Assembly (NCBI GenBank): GCA_026399835.1
Contig: JAPLQE010000043.1
Coordinates: forward strand, 1-64,000
Reading direction: 5' to 3'
Source: Burkholderiales bacterium
Lineage (GTDB): Bacteria > Pseudomonadota > Gammaproteobacteria > Burkholderiales > Burkholderiaceae_E
Length of the DNA: 64,000 bases
Shown here: positions 1-8,389 of the stretch, piece after piece
Numbering within the stretch: position 1 is the stretch's first letter
Layout of the letters: each line of letters starts with the position of its first letter
Notes under the pieces: generated by a model
Database searches by the model: none
Told to the model about the DNA's origin: nothing
The model's input: only the letters and a program-made list of their open reading frames with translations
Made by a program: the position numbers and the translations under genes

Positions 1-74
1 TGGCCCGTCTTGGCCAGCCGAACCGCCTCCAGCTTGAACTCCAGCGTGTACCGCGCCCTTGTCGTTCCTGTCAC
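1..74 (-). CDS. IS3-type transposase OrfA, N-terminal fragment (runs off the window)
   Basis: A GTG start (bases 72-74, minus) follows GGAGAACGGAA, a good ribosome-binding site. It opens a frame reading VTGTTRARYTLEFKLEAVRL, which carries the R-Y-T-x-E-F-K-x-E-A-V pattern at the start of the helix-turn-helix DNA-binding domain of IS3/IS911 OrfA transposases. Only 24 codons are in the window. OrfA binds the terminal inverted repeats, and in this family OrfB supplies the DDE catalytic domain by frameshifting. The family call is strong; the exact IS group is not resolvable. Confidence 0.75.
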   Translation of the reverse strand, partial: MTGTTRARYTLEFKLEAVRLAKTG

Positions 75-140
75 TTCCGTTCTCCTTGCCGTCCATTTTG
101 AACTCCTCAGCAAGGGATCCGGTTTTCAGGGGCAAGGTCA
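1..140 (-). mobile_element. End of an IS3-family insertion sequence (partial)
   Basis: The minus strand reads from base 140 as TGACCTTGCCCCTGAAAA, an IS3-like terminus beginning TGA, followed after about 65 bases by the start of an orfA-type transposase. The reading frame of the neighbouring toxin gene loses family similarity exactly at 140/141, which places the insertion junction there. The rest of the element lies outside the window, so the other inverted repeat and any target-site duplication cannot be checked. Confidence 0.75.
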
Positions 141-343
141 GTGTAGATCACACGGTACGTCCCTGACTCGTCCCAGATTCGAAGTTCCTCCACCCCCTTG
201 CCAATGGCAGGCATGGGTTTGAAGTCGTCGTGCTGCTCGCCGCGTTGAACCTTCTCCAGCTGATAGCCAGCGTCCTGCCGTGCGTCTTCGGGAAACTCCC
301 GAAGACGCTTGAGCGAGTCGCCGAGGAACTGCACGGGCTTCAT
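141..343 (-). pseudogene. HigB/RelE-like toxin (phage Gp49-like family) truncated by the IS
   Basis: The ATG at 341-343 opens a frame with the N-terminal two thirds of a HigB-type mRNA interferase (MKPVQFLGDSLKRLREFP; later KGVEELRIWDESGTYRVIYT). These ribosome-dependent endonucleases are normally about 100-115 residues. Here the family sequence stops after VIYT, and the frame continues only 11 codons into IS sequence to a stop at 107-109. The lost C-terminal part carries catalytic residues, so the product should be inactive. In this family the antitoxin usually lies directly downstream of the toxin, which would be beyond the insertion sequence and outside the window. Confidence 0.75.
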
Positions 344-351
344 GGACTGAC

Positions 352-369
352 TATATCCGAATGGATATA
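352..369. promoter_or_regulatory. Palindromic operator of the disrupted toxin-antitoxin operon
   Basis: TATATCC (352-358) and GGATATA (363-369) form a perfect 7+4+7 dyad eight bases upstream of the toxin start codon. It is markedly AT-rich in a GC-rich surrounding. Its position and symmetry fit autoregulation by the XRE-type antitoxin of HigBA systems and overlap with the toxin promoter. The sequence is seen; the binding protein is inferred. Confidence 0.6.
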
Positions 370-710
370 AGCGAACAACCCACTCCCGGGACCCTCGGTC
401 TCTGGCTACATCAACCCCAGCGGCGGCGGCAGCGGTACCGAGTTGGCCGGTCGCAGCACTTGGGCCCTGCCGTCCCCGCCACCGACGCTCTCCGCGTCAG
501 GGTGACTGCTGTTCCTAGGTTTATGCAGGCTCTTGGACGGCGAATCCACCCACCCACCCTGAAGATCGACTTGGCGTGGCCGACGCACGCCTCAGGCATC
601 TTCGAAACTGTCTGAATTCCCTAACCGGACGTGGGGTCACCCTGACCGTCCCCGAGCCCTGCTGATACAACTCACTGGCTCGTCTCCCGGACCGTTCGCG
701 ACAGCGATCC
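370..710. other. Intergenic stretch, no gene recognised
   Basis: About 340 bases between the toxin operator and the enhancer of the ABC operon. Short frames exist on both strands (for example 361-615 plus and 411-599 minus), but they overlap one another, lack ribosome-binding sites and resemble no family I know. Nothing else is supported here. Confidence 0.5.
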
Positions 711-726
711 GCACCCACGAGGTGCG
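710..726. promoter_or_regulatory. NtrC-like enhancer dyad
   Basis: CGCACC-N5-GGTGCG is a perfect dyad whose core GCACC-N5-GGTGC matches the core of the NtrC consensus (TGCACC-N5-GGTGCA). It is centred about 138 bases upstream of the start site predicted for the sigma-54 promoter at 830-844, a normal distance for an enhancer. Only one such site was found, whereas NtrC targets often have two. Confidence 0.55.
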
Positions 727-829
727 CTTTGCACGATTCCGGCGCGCGACCTGCGCGCGGGGGTCACGTTTGGCCTCTGATTCCACCCGCCGTCCCCGCG
801 TGCATCGCTTCGAGGTCGGCCCACGGCTC

Positions 830-844
830 TGGCACGCGCCTTGC
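830..844 (+). promoter_or_regulatory. Sigma-54 (-24/-12) promoter of the ABC-amidase operon
   Basis: TGGCACGCGCCTTGC matches the RpoN consensus TGGCACG-N4-TTGC exactly, with the required GG (831-832) and GC (843-844) ten bases apart. Transcription would start near 856, giving a leader of about 40 bases before the ATG at 896. It points to nitrogen-limitation control of the operon together with the NtrC-like dyad upstream. Confidence 0.75.
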
Positions 845-895
845 GCCTGTCTGCCGTCGGCCCCGGCCGACCGATCCCACACCAAGGAGAACCAG

Positions 896-2563
896 ATGAT
901 TCTCGCGTTCCGCAAGCAACGCGTCGCTGCAGCCTTCCTCAGCACCGCCGCCGTCTTCGCGGCGTCGTTCGCCGCGCCCTCGATCGCCCAGGAGAAGACC
1001 CTGCGCATCGCGATGACCGCCGCCGACATCCCGCGCACGCTCGGCCAGCCCGACCAGGGCTTCGAGGGCAACCGGTTCACCGGCATCCCGATGTACGACG
1101 CGCTGACGCACTGGGACCTCTCCAAGGCCGAAGCGCCGAGCGTGCTGATCCCCGGCCTCGCGCTGTCCTGGGCGGTCGACGCCAAGGACAAGACCAAGTG
1201 GGTCTTCAAGCTGCGCCCGGGCGTGAAGTTCCACGACGGCTCGTCCTTCACCGCCGACGCGGTGGTGTGGAACGTCCGCAAGGTGCTCGACAAGGACGCG
1301 CCGCACTTCGACGCCAGCCAGGTGGGCGTGACCGCCTCGCGGATGCCGACGCTGCGCACTGCCCGCAAGATCGACGACCTGACGGTCGAACTGGTGACCA
1401 GCGAGCCGGACGCGTTCCTGCCGATCAACCTGAGCAACCTGTTCATGGCCTCGCCGACCCACTGGGACGCGAAGCTCAAGGCGGTCCCGGCCGGCGTCAC
1501 CGATGCCGCTGAGCGCGCCAAGCAGGCGTGGGTGGCCTTCGCGGCGGACGCGTCGGGCAGCGGTCCCTTCAAGATGACCCGTTTCGTGCCGCGCGAGCGG
1601 CTCGAACTGGCCGCGAACAAGGGCTACTGGGATCCGAAGCGCGTGCCGAAGATCGACCGCGTCGTCATGCTGCCGATGCCCGAGGCCAACGCCCGGACCG
1701 CGGCGCTGCTGTCGGGCCAGGTCGACTGGATCGAGGCGCCGTCGCCGGACGCGATGGCGGCGATCACGACGCGCGGCAACAAGATGTACTTCAATCCGCA
1801 GCCGCACGTCTGGCCGTGGCAGCTGTCGTTCGCCGAAGGCTCGCCGTGGCTCGACAAGCGGGTGCGGCACGCGGCGAACCTGTGCGTGGACCGCACCGCG
1901 CTGCTCAAGCTGCTGGGCGGGATGATGGGCGTGCCGAAGGGCACCGTGACGCCGGGCCACCCGTGGTGGGGCGATCCGAAGTTCGACATCCGCTTCGATC
2001 CTGACGCCGCCCGCAAGCTGATGGCCGAAGCCGGCCACTCGGCCGCCAAGCCGCTGAAGGTCAAGGTGCAGATCTCGGCGTCGGGCTCGGGCCAGATGCA
2101 GCCGCTGCCGATGAACGAGGCGGTCCAGCAGTCGCTCAAGCAGTGCCACTTCGACGTGCAGTTCGACGTCATCGAGTGGAACACGCTGTTCACCAACTGG
2201 CGCCGCGGCGCGAAGGACCCGACCGCCAACGGCGCGAACGCGATCAACGTCAGCTTCGCGGCGATGGATCCGTTCTTCGCGATGGTGCGCTTCACCAGCA
2301 CCAAGACCTTCCCGCCGGTGTCGAACAACTGGGGCTACTTCGGCAATGCCGAGTTCGACAAGCTGATCGCCGATGCGCGCGGCAGCTTCGAGGACAAGGC
2401 GCGCGACGCCGCCCTGGCCAAGCTGCACGCCCGGATCGTCGAGGAGGCGCCGTTCATCTGGATCGCCCATGACGTCGGCCCGCGTGCGATGAGCCCGAAG
2501 GTCAAGAACGTCGTGCAGCCCAAGAGCTGGTTCATCGACATCGCCACGATGACGATGGACTGA
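896..2563 (+). CDS. ABC transporter substrate-binding protein, peptide/nickel family 5
   Basis: This is the periplasmic solute-binding component of a DppA/OppA-type importer, 555 residues long. The ATG at 896 follows AAGGAGAACCAG; an upstream frame extension to 722 has no ribosome-binding site. Residues 1 to about 30 form a Sec signal peptide (KQR, an Ala-rich hydrophobic core, then PSIAQ). The mature part has SBP_bac_5 features: LRIAM near the start, GVKFHDGSSFTADAVVW, and the GSGPFKM segment. It is followed by two permeases and two ATPases. The true ligand (di- or oligopeptide, or another amide) cannot be read from sequence; the amidase in the operon and the RpoN promoter suggest a nitrogenous compound. 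Confidence 0.93.
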   Translation: MILAFRKQRVAAAFLSTAAVFAASFAAPSIAQEKTLRIAMTAADIPRTLGQPDQGFEGNRFTGIPMYDALTHWDLSKAEAPSVLIPGLALSWAVDAKDKTKWVFKLRPGVKFHDGSSFTADAVVWNVRKVLDKDAPHFDASQVGVTASRMPTLRTARKIDDLTVELVTSEPDAFLPINLSNLFMASPTHWDAKLKAVPAGVTDAAERAKQAWVAFAADASGSGPFKMTRFVPRERLELAANKGYWDPKRVPKIDRVVMLPMPEANARTAALLSGQVDWIEAPSPDAMAAITTRGNKMYFNPQPHVWPWQLSFAEGSPWLDKRVRHAANLCVDRTALLKLLGGMMGVPKGTVTPGHPWWGDPKFDIRFDPDAARKLMAEAGHSAAKPLKVKVQISASGSGQMQPLPMNEAVQQSLKQCHFDVQFDVIEWNTLFTNWRRGAKDPTANGANAINVSFAAMDPFFAMVRFTSTKTFPPVSNNWGYFGNAEFDKLIADARGSFEDKARDAALAKLHARIVEEAPFIWIAHDVGPRAMSPKVKNVVQPKSWFIDIATMTMD

Positions 2564-2614
2564 CGTCGGCGCTCGCTGCGGCCGGGCGCGACCCGTCCGC
2601 GGCGCCCGTGGCGC

Positions 2615-2676
2615 CCGCGGCGGGCCGGCACTGCGCCGGCCCGCCGCGGCGTCTCCGGGCGGGACGCGGTCCCGCC
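2615..2676 (+). terminator. Two consecutive strong hairpins between binding-protein and permease genes
   Basis: The first hairpin has a perfect 15-bp stem (2615-2629 with 2635-2649, five-base loop). The second has an 8-bp stem (2658-2665 with 2669-2676, loop GCG). No U-run follows, so full intrinsic termination is unlikely. Hairpins at this place in binding-protein operons usually protect the 5' message or attenuate readthrough, so that binding protein exceeds permease. The structure is seen; the role is inferred. Confidence 0.6.
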
Positions 2677-2698
2677 TCCACGCTTGACGGATACCGCC

Positions 2699-3652
2699 GT
2701 GCTCGCCTACCTCTTCAGACGCGTCGTCTACACCTTGCCGATCATGTTCGGTGTGGCGCTGGTGTGCTTCGCCCTCGTGCACCTGGCCCCCGGCGATCCG
2801 CTCGTCTCGGTGCTGCCGGCCGACGCGTCGGCCGAGCTCCAGGCCCAGATGCGCACCCTCTACGGCTTCGACCGGCCCTATCCGGTTCAGTTCGCTAGCT
2901 GGATCGGGCGCGCGCTGCAGGGCGACCTGGGCACCTCGATCGCCAGCGGGCGATCGGTGTCGACCGAGGTGATCCGTGCGGTGGGCAACACGCTGATCCT
3001 CGCCTCGGTGGCGACAATGATCGGCTTCTTCTTCGGCTGCCTGTTCGGCTTCGTCGCCGGCTACTTCCGCGACTCCTGGGCGGACAAGGCGGCCTCGTTC
3101 CTGTCGGTGGTGGGCGTGAGCGTGCCGCACTACTGGCTCGGCATGGTGCTGGTCATCATCTTCGCCGCGCAGCTGAACTGGCTGCCGGCCACGGGCGCGG
3201 GCCCGGGCGGCTCGGGCGAGTGGGCCTGGGACTGGGCGCACATCCGCCACCTCGTGCTGCCGGCGATCACGATGAGCGTGATCCCGATGGGCATCATCTC
3301 GCGCACCGTCCGTGCGCTGGTCGCCGAGACCCTCGCCCAGGAGTTCGTGGTGGGGCTGCGGGCCAAGGGCCTGACCGACTTCGGGGTGTTCCGCCACGTG
3401 GTCAAGAACGTCGCGCCGACCGCGCTCGCGGTGATGGGCCTGCAGCTCGGTTACCTGCTCGGCGGCTCGATCCTGATCGAGACGGTGTTCTCCTGGCCGG
3501 GCACCGGCTTCCTGCTCAACAGCGCGATCTTCCAGCGCGACCTGCCGCTGCTGCAGGGGACGATCCTGGTGCTCGCGATGTTCTTCGTGCTGCTGAACCT
3601 GCTGGTCGACGTCGTGCAGAGCACGCTCGATCCGCGCATCGCCCGGAGCTGA
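2699..3652 (+). CDS. ABC transporter permease, DppB/OppB type
   Basis: One of the two inner-membrane channel subunits of the importer, about 317 residues. It has six predicted membrane segments and a BPD_transp_1 domain; the cytoplasmic EAA loop reads RALVAETLAQEFVVGLRAKGL. The N-terminus LAYLFRRVVYTLPIMFGV is typical of DppB. GTG 2699 was chosen because the family begins at M-L-x-Y-L-x-R-R; a TTG at 2684 would add five residues. It ends three bases before the second permease, so the two are co-translated. Confidence 0.9.
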   Translation: MLAYLFRRVVYTLPIMFGVALVCFALVHLAPGDPLVSVLPADASAELQAQMRTLYGFDRPYPVQFASWIGRALQGDLGTSIASGRSVSTEVIRAVGNTLILASVATMIGFFFGCLFGFVAGYFRDSWADKAASFLSVVGVSVPHYWLGMVLVIIFAAQLNWLPATGAGPGGSGEWAWDWAHIRHLVLPAITMSVIPMGIISRTVRALVAETLAQEFVVGLRAKGLTDFGVFRHVVKNVAPTALAVMGLQLGYLLGGSILIETVFSWPGTGFLLNSAIFQRDLPLLQGTILVLAMFFVLLNLLVDVVQSTLDPRIARS

Positions 3653-3655
3653 GCG

Positions 3656-4546
3656 ATGAACATCGCGGTCGATGTCACCAAGATCCCCGCGCCGATCTTC
3701 GAGCGCAGCCCCGGCTACTGGTCGAGCGTGTTCCGGCGCTTCCGGCGCGATCCGGTCGCGCTGTTCGCCGCCGGCGTGGTCGCCGTGCTGGTGCTGATGG
3801 CGCTGTTCGGGCCGTGGCTCACGCCGGCCGATCCCTACAAGTCGTCGATGCTGAGCCGGCTCAAGCCGATCGGCACGGAGGGCTACCCGCTGGGCACCGA
3901 CGAGCTCGGGCGCGACATGCTGTCACGGCTGATGATCGGCGCGCGCCTGTCGCTGTTCATGGGGATCACGCCGGTGATCTGCGCGTTCGTGATCGGCTCG
4001 GGGCTGGGCATCCTCGCCGGCTACGCCGGTGGCGCGGTCAACACCGTGATCATGCGCACCATCGACGTGTTCTACGCGTTCCCGTCGGTGCTGCTGGCGA
4101 TCGCGCTGTCGGGCGCGCTCGGGGCGGGCATCACCAACGCGCTGCTGTCGCTGACGATCGTCTTCATACCGCCGATCGCGCGGGTCGCCGAGAGCGTCAC
4201 CACGCAGGTGAGGACGCGGGACTTCGTCGAGGCCGCGCGGGCCTCGGGCGCGGACGCCTTCACCATCGTGCGGGTCCACGTGCTCGGCAACGTGCTCGGC
4301 CCGATCTTCGTCTACGCCACCAGCCTGATCGCGGTGTCGATGATCCTCGCCTCGGGCCTGTCCTTCCTCGGCCTGGGCGTGAAGCCGCCCGAGCCCGAGT
4401 GGGGCCTGATGCTGAACACGCTGCGCACGGCGATCTACACCCAGCCCTGGGTGGCGGCCTTGCCCGGGGCGATGATCTTCATCACCTCGATCTCCTTCAA
4501 CACGCTGTCCGACGGTCTGCGGTCGGCGATGGACGTCAAGCAATGA
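3656..4546 (+). CDS. ABC transporter permease, DppC/OppC type
   Basis: Second channel subunit, 296 residues. The N-terminal domain typical of OppC (RRFRRDPVALFAAGVVAVLV) precedes the transport domain, which contains the hallmark YPLGTDELGRDMLSRL and an EAA loop near TRDFVEAARASGADAF. The conserved segment FLGLGVKPPEPEWGLML lies near the C-terminus. The gene starts just after the stop of the DppB-like gene and ends in an ATGA overlap with the first ATPase, showing tight operon structure. Confidence 0.92.
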   Translation: MNIAVDVTKIPAPIFERSPGYWSSVFRRFRRDPVALFAAGVVAVLVLMALFGPWLTPADPYKSSMLSRLKPIGTEGYPLGTDELGRDMLSRLMIGARLSLFMGITPVICAFVIGSGLGILAGYAGGAVNTVIMRTIDVFYAFPSVLLAIALSGALGAGITNALLSLTIVFIPPIARVAESVTTQVRTRDFVEAARASGADAFTIVRVHVLGNVLGPIFVYATSLIAVSMILASGLSFLGLGVKPPEPEWGLMLNTLRTAIYTQPWVAALPGAMIFITSISFNTLSDGLRSAMDVKQ

Positions 4547-5616
4547 GCGCGGACACGAGTGCCGTCCCGGGGGCCGGAACGGGCGTCGACAGGGCGTCGG
4601 TGCCGAACAAGGCGCTGATCGAGGTACGGGGCCTGGTGAAGCATTTCCCGCTCAAGGGCAAGAAGGCCGACGACGGGCGAGCTGCGGTGGTGCGTGCCGT
4701 CGACGGCATCGACTTCAAGGTCTACCAGGGCGAGACGCTCGGCGTGGTCGGCGAGTCGGGCTGCGGCAAGAGCACCGCCGCGCGGCTGCTGATGCGCCTG
4801 CTCGACCCGACCGCCGGCGAGATCATCTTCGACGGCAAGGCCGTCGGTGGCCGCGAGCTGCCGCTCAAGGAGTACCGCCGGCAGGTCCAGATGGTGTTCC
4901 AGGACAGCTACTCGTCGCTGAACCCGCGGATGACGATCGAGGACTCGATCGCGTTCGGCCCGCGGGTGCACGGCGTGGGCGCGCGCGAGTCGGTCGAGCG
5001 TGCGCGCGACCTGCTGTCGCGAGTGGGCCTCGAGCCGCGCCGCTTCGCCGAGCGCTATCCGCACGAGCTATCGGGCGGGCAGCGCCAGCGGGTGAACATC
5101 GCCCGCGCGCTCGCGCTGCAGCCGCGGGTGGTGATCCTCGACGAATCGACCTCGGCGCTCGACAAGTCGGTCGAGGCACAGGTGCTGAACCTGCTGCTCG
5201 ACCTGAAGGAGGCCTTCGGCCTGACCTATGTGTTCATCGGCCACGACCTGCACGTGGTGCGCTACGTGTCGGACCGGGTGATGGTCATGTACCTCGGACA
5301 GGTCGCGGAGCTCGGGCCGGGCGAGGTGCTGTTCGGCGCTCCGCTGCATCCGTACACCCGGGCGCTGACCGCATCGATGCCGACGATGGACCCCGACAAC
5401 CGCACCGAGGAGGCGCCGCTGGCCGGCGACCCGCCGAACCCGATCAACCCGCCCTCGGGCTGTCGCTTCCACACGCGCTGCGCGGCGGCCGACCCGGCCT
5501 GTGCCAAGCAGGTGCCGAAACTGGGTTCGAAGGCGACGCCGCACGCGGTGGCCTGCCTGATGTACGAGCCCGGGTCCGGCCATTCGAAGGCACCCGCCTC
5601 GCAGGAGGCCGCATGA
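4543..5616 (+). CDS. ABC transporter ATP-binding protein, DppF/OppF type
   Basis: A 357-residue nucleotide-binding subunit that couples ATP hydrolysis to import. Walker [10 protein letters not shown] is at about residue 70, the signature [15 protein letters not shown] at about 180, and Walker [13 protein letters not shown] follows. The C-terminal oligopeptide-transporter extension has the CRFHTRC-type cysteine motif ([18 protein letters not shown]) that can bind an iron-sulfur cluster in this family. The N-terminal segment before the core is Ala/Gly-rich. The start overlaps the previous stop (ATGA) and the end overlaps the next gene the same way. Confidence 0.92.
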   Translation: MSADTSAVPGAGTGVDRASVPNKALIEVRGLVKHFPLKGKKADDGRAAVVRAVDGIDFKVYQGETLGVVGESGCGKSTAARLLMRLLDPTAGEIIFDGKAVGGRELPLKEYRRQVQMVFQDSYSSLNPRMTIEDSIAFGPRVHGVGARESVERARDLLSRVGLEPRRFAERYPHELSGGQRQRVNIARALALQPRVVILDESTSALDKSVEAQVLNLLLDLKEAFGLTYVFIGHDLHVVRYVSDRVMVMYLGQVAELGPGEVLFGAPLHPYTRALTASMPTMDPDNRTEEAPLAGDPPNPINPPSGCRFHTRCAAADPACAKQVPKLGSKATPHAVACLMYEPGSGHSKAPASQEAA

Positions 5617-6635
5617 GCGCCGTGCCGATGCCGCGCCCCGAGGCCGGCGACGAGCCGCTGGTGGCGGTCCGCAACCTGCAGGTGGCCTTCGGCAAGGGGC
5701 CCAGGCCGGTCCGGGCGGTCAACGGCGTGGACCTGAACGTGGCACGCGGCGAGACGGTCGCGCTGATCGGCGAGTCGGGCTCGGGCAAGAGCGTCACGCT
5801 GCGGGCGCTGCTGCGCCTGCACGCGCCGCGCACGACGCGCATCGAGGGCTCGGTACGCGTTGCCGGCCACGACGTGCTGTCGCTCGGGACGCGGGCGCTC
5901 GCGGACTACCGGGGCAAGGTCGCCTCGATGATCTTCCAGGAGCCGCTGCTGGCCCTGGATCCGGTCTACACGCTCGGTGCGCAGATCATCGAGTCGATCC
6001 GCCGGCACGAGCCGGTCTCGGAGGGCGATGCCCGCCGGCGCGCGCTCGAGCTGTTCGATCGGGTGCGTATCCCGAGCCCGGAGCGGCGCCTCGACGCTTA
6101 CCCGCACGAGATGAGCGGCGGCATGCGGCAGCGCGCGATGATCGCGCTCGCGCTCGCCTGCCGCCCGCAGCTGCTGCTCGCCGACGAGCCGACCACCGCG
6201 CTCGACGCGACGGTGCAGATCCAGATCCTGCTGCTGCTGCGCGAGCTGCAGCGCGAGCTCGGGCTGGGCATCGTGTTCGTCACGCACGACATCGGCGCCG
6301 CCGTCGAGGTCGCGGACCGCTTCGCGGTGATGTACGCCGGCCGTATCGTCGAGGAAGGCCCGGTGCGGACCGTCGTGCGCACGCCTCGCCATCCGTACAC
6401 GCTCGCGCTGCTGCGCGGGCGGGCAGGCGGCCAGACCATGGCACGCGGCACGCGGCTGCTGACGATCGCGGGCTCGCCGCCCGACCTGGCCAACCTGCCC
6501 GCGGGCTGTGCGTTCGCCGAGCGGTGCAGCTTCGCGCAGGACGGCTGTCGCGTCGCCCCGCCCGAGCCGGTCACCATCGCCCCCGACCATGTCGTGCGCT
6601 GCCTGCGCACCGACGCCACTGCCCGCGTCGCCTGA
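5613..6635 (+). CDS. ABC transporter ATP-binding protein, DppD/OppD type
   Basis: Second ATPase of the importer, 340 residues. Walker [10 protein letters not shown] is at about residue 53, the signature [17 protein letters not shown] follows, and Walker B reads [14 protein letters not shown]-terminal cysteine motif ([16 protein letters not shown]) matches the oligopeptide ABC C-terminal domain. Heterodimeric ATPases of this kind (DppD+DppF) are usual for peptide importers. The ATGA overlap with the upstream gene indicates coupled translation. Confidence 0.92.
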   Translation: MSAVPMPRPEAGDEPLVAVRNLQVAFGKGPRPVRAVNGVDLNVARGETVALIGESGSGKSVTLRALLRLHAPRTTRIEGSVRVAGHDVLSLGTRALADYRGKVASMIFQEPLLALDPVYTLGAQIIESIRRHEPVSEGDARRRALELFDRVRIPSPERRLDAYPHEMSGGMRQRAMIALALACRPQLLLADEPTTALDATVQIQILLLLRELQRELGLGIVFVTHDIGAAVEVADRFAVMYAGRIVEEGPVRTVVRTPRHPYTLALLRGRAGGQTMARGTRLLTIAGSPPDLANLPAGCAFAERCSFAQDGCRVAPPEPVTIAPDHVVRCLRTDATARVA

Positions 6636-6657
6636 CGCCACGGCCACCGGAACCCCC

Positions 6658-7839
6658 ATGCTCCTAGCCCATGACCCCGCGCGGGCCTTCGTCCCGTATC
6701 CGGCGGTGCCTGTGCCCTGTGCCGGCACCGGACCGCTGTCGGGGCTGAGCTTCGCCGCCAAGGACCTGTTCGACGTCGCCGGCTATCCCACCGGGGGCGG
6801 CAATCCGCTGGTGCTCGCGATGTCGGGCATCAAGGGGGTGAACGCACCGGCCGTGCAGCACCTGCTCGACGCCGGCGCGCGCTTCGTGGGCAAGACGCAC
6901 ACCGACGAGTTCGCGTTCAGCATGAACGGGCGCAACGCGCATTTCGGCACGCCGATCAACGGAGCCGCTCCCGACCGGATCCCCGGCGGTTCCTCGAGCG
7001 GCTCGGCATCGGCGGTGAGCAACCGCCTGTGCGACCTCGCGCTCGGTACGGACACCGGGGGCTCGGTCCGCGCGCCAGCGAGCCACTGCGGCCTGTACGG
7101 CATCCGCCCGACCCACGGACGCGTGTCGCTGCAGCGTGCGCTCGACCTGTCGCCGAGCTTCGACACCTGCGGCTTCTTCGCCCGCGATGCGCGCACCTTC
7201 GGGCGCGTCGCCGACGTGATGCTCGGCGCGGACACCGCGCCGCTGCCGGCGCGGGTGCGGCTGCTGCGCCCGGACGACGCCTGGGCGCTGATCGCGGCCG
7301 AGCCGGCCGCGGCACTCGCCGAGGCCGTCGCACGGGTCGAGGCGGTGGCGGGCGCTGCCGCCCGCTGCACGCTCGCCCTCGATTCGATCGACACGATGTA
7401 CATGGCCTACCGCCACGCGCAGGGCCGCGAGGCCTGGATGGTTGACGGGCCGATCATCGAGCGCTTCGGTGCGCCGCTCGGGCCGGGCGTCGCAGAGCGC
7501 TTCGCCTGGTCGAGCCGGCTGACGGATGCGGAGGTCGCCGCGGCGGACGCCTTCAGGGCGCGCTTCCGGGCCCATCTGGCGGCGCTGCTCGGTGACGACG
7601 GGGTCCTCGTGCTGCCGACCATGCCCGACGTGGCGCCGCTGCTGTCAGCGGACGAGTCGGCGCTGGAGGCCTATCGCGCGAATGCCATCCGGCTGCTGTG
7701 CACCGCCGGCCTGGCGGGGGTGCCGCAGGTCTCGATGCCGCTCTCGCGGCGCCTCGGCGTGCCGCTCGGGCTGTCGCTGATCGGACCGGCGGGCTCTGAC
7801 CGCTCGCTGGTCGCGCTGGCGGAGGCGATCGGCGCCTGA
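6658..7839 (+). CDS. Amidase-signature hydrolase, AMI1-like
   Basis: A 393-residue amidase with the Ser-cisSer-Lys triad visible: Lys35 in [11 protein letters not shown], Ser112 in [12 protein letters not shown] and Ser136 in [12 protein letters not shown]. The short length and motifs such as [25 protein letters not shown] and [11 protein letters not shown] resemble the compact plant indole-acetamide hydrolase AMI1 and bacterial relatives rather than GatA (about 480 residues). No signal peptide is present, so it acts in the cytoplasm. It follows the transporter by 22 bases, so it plausibly releases ammonia from an amide brought in by the importer. The natural substrate is unknown. Confidence 0.88.
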   Translation: MLLAHDPARAFVPYPAVPVPCAGTGPLSGLSFAAKDLFDVAGYPTGGGNPLVLAMSGIKGVNAPAVQHLLDAGARFVGKTHTDEFAFSMNGRNAHFGTPINGAAPDRIPGGSSSGSASAVSNRLCDLALGTDTGGSVRAPASHCGLYGIRPTHGRVSLQRALDLSPSFDTCGFFARDARTFGRVADVMLGADTAPLPARVRLLRPDDAWALIAAEPAAALAEAVARVEAVAGAAARCTLALDSIDTMYMAYRHAQGREAWMVDGPIIERFGAPLGPGVAERFAWSSRLTDAEVAAADAFRARFRAHLAALLGDDGVLVLPTMPDVAPLLSADESALEAYRANAIRLLCTAGLAGVPQVSMPLSRRLGVPLGLSLIGPAGSDRSLVALAEAIGA

Positions 7840-7854
7840 GCCGACCGGCCTGCG

Positions 7855-7875
7855 ACGGGCCCGCGAGGGGCCCGT
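7855..7875. terminator. Hairpin between convergent genes
   Basis: ACGGGCCC (7855-7862) pairs perfectly with GGGCCCGT (7868-7875) around a five-base loop, just after the amidase stop and just before the stop of the minus-strand gene at 7886. Neither side has a U-run. It probably serves both directions as a terminator or 3'-end stabiliser. Confidence 0.5.
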
Positions 7876-7885
7876 GCGGGCGGGT

Positions 7886-8194
7886 TCATTCGTCGGCTTC
7901 GGTCTCGATTTCGGCTTCGGTCTCGAGCTCGAGTCCGAGTTCGAGGTCGTGCTCGTGCTCGTGTTCCGTGTCGGGCTCGGCCCGGTCGATCGAGGCCGTG
8001 TGCAGGCGGCCTTCGACGCGGCGGCCATCGCGGCCGAACATCGAATGGGAGACGCCCTGCGGCGTCTGGTACCAACGCTGCATTCGGCGGGCTGCGGCCA
8101 GGGCCGCGTCGGGTTCGAGGATCCCGCCCAGCGAGTTCGGCGCGTCGGCGAAGGCTGCGGCGGACTGCACGCTGTTCATGTCGAGCTGTTCCAT
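7886..8194 (-). CDS. Small protein with a highly acidic Glu/Leu tail, unknown function
   Basis: An unrecognised frame of 102 residues, or 97 if it starts at the ATG at 8177-8179, where GGAACAG gives a better ribosome-binding site. The first 65 residues look like an ordinary soluble domain (LGGILEPDAALAAARRM, WYQTPQGVSHSMFGRDGRRV). The last 30 are almost wholly Glu, Asp and Leu with repeats such as EHEHEHDLEL and ELETEAEIETEAD, encoded by a degenerate repeat rich in TCGAG/TCGGT. It is flanked by a terminator-like hairpin and by tandem dyads upstream, which supports a real, separately regulated gene. No function is assigned. Confidence 0.5.
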   Translation of the reverse strand: MEQLDMNSVQSAAAFADAPNSLGGILEPDAALAAARRMQRWYQTPQGVSHSMFGRDGRRVEGRLHTASIDRAEPDTEHEHEHDLELGLELETEAEIETEADE

Positions 8195-8227
8195 GGTGTG
8201 CTGGAAAGTAATTCCATGTACGTGGAA
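8189..8227. promoter_or_regulatory. Tandem TTCCATG/TGGAA dyads upstream of the small acidic gene
   Basis: TTCCATG occurs at 8189 and 8212, and TGGAA at 8202 and 8223, giving two inverted pairs repeated after 21-23 bases, about two helical turns. The second pair, TTCCATGTACGTGGAA, is a near-perfect 16-bp palindrome. If translation starts at 8179, both lie in the 5' region. They could be operator sites of an unidentified regulator. Confidence 0.4.
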
Positions 8228-8389
8228 GACAGTTCGACTCTTGCCGATCCCGGATGCGGGGTCGCCGCGATCGCGCCGGAAGGCAGGCCGAGCCCGATGG
8301 GCGGTGCCTTATGTGTCGGCGGCGGCACGGCGACCGCTGTGCGGCCCGGCGGGCTCTAGACGTCGCCCGGGCCGTCGCGGCCGCAGGAC

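Noticed and set aside
361..615. An 84-codon plus-strand frame starting inside the toxin operator.
   Set aside because: No ribosome-binding site, no similarity, and its first codons overlap the operator palindrome.
722..895. N-terminal extension of the substrate-binding protein frame.
   Set aside because: It runs through the sigma-54 promoter; the ATG at 896 has a ribosome-binding site and a proper signal peptide.
764..3397. An 877-codon minus-strand frame opposite the binding-protein and permease genes.
   Set aside because: Shadow of real genes: repetitive His/Arg/Gly composition, no ribosome-binding site and no recognised domain.
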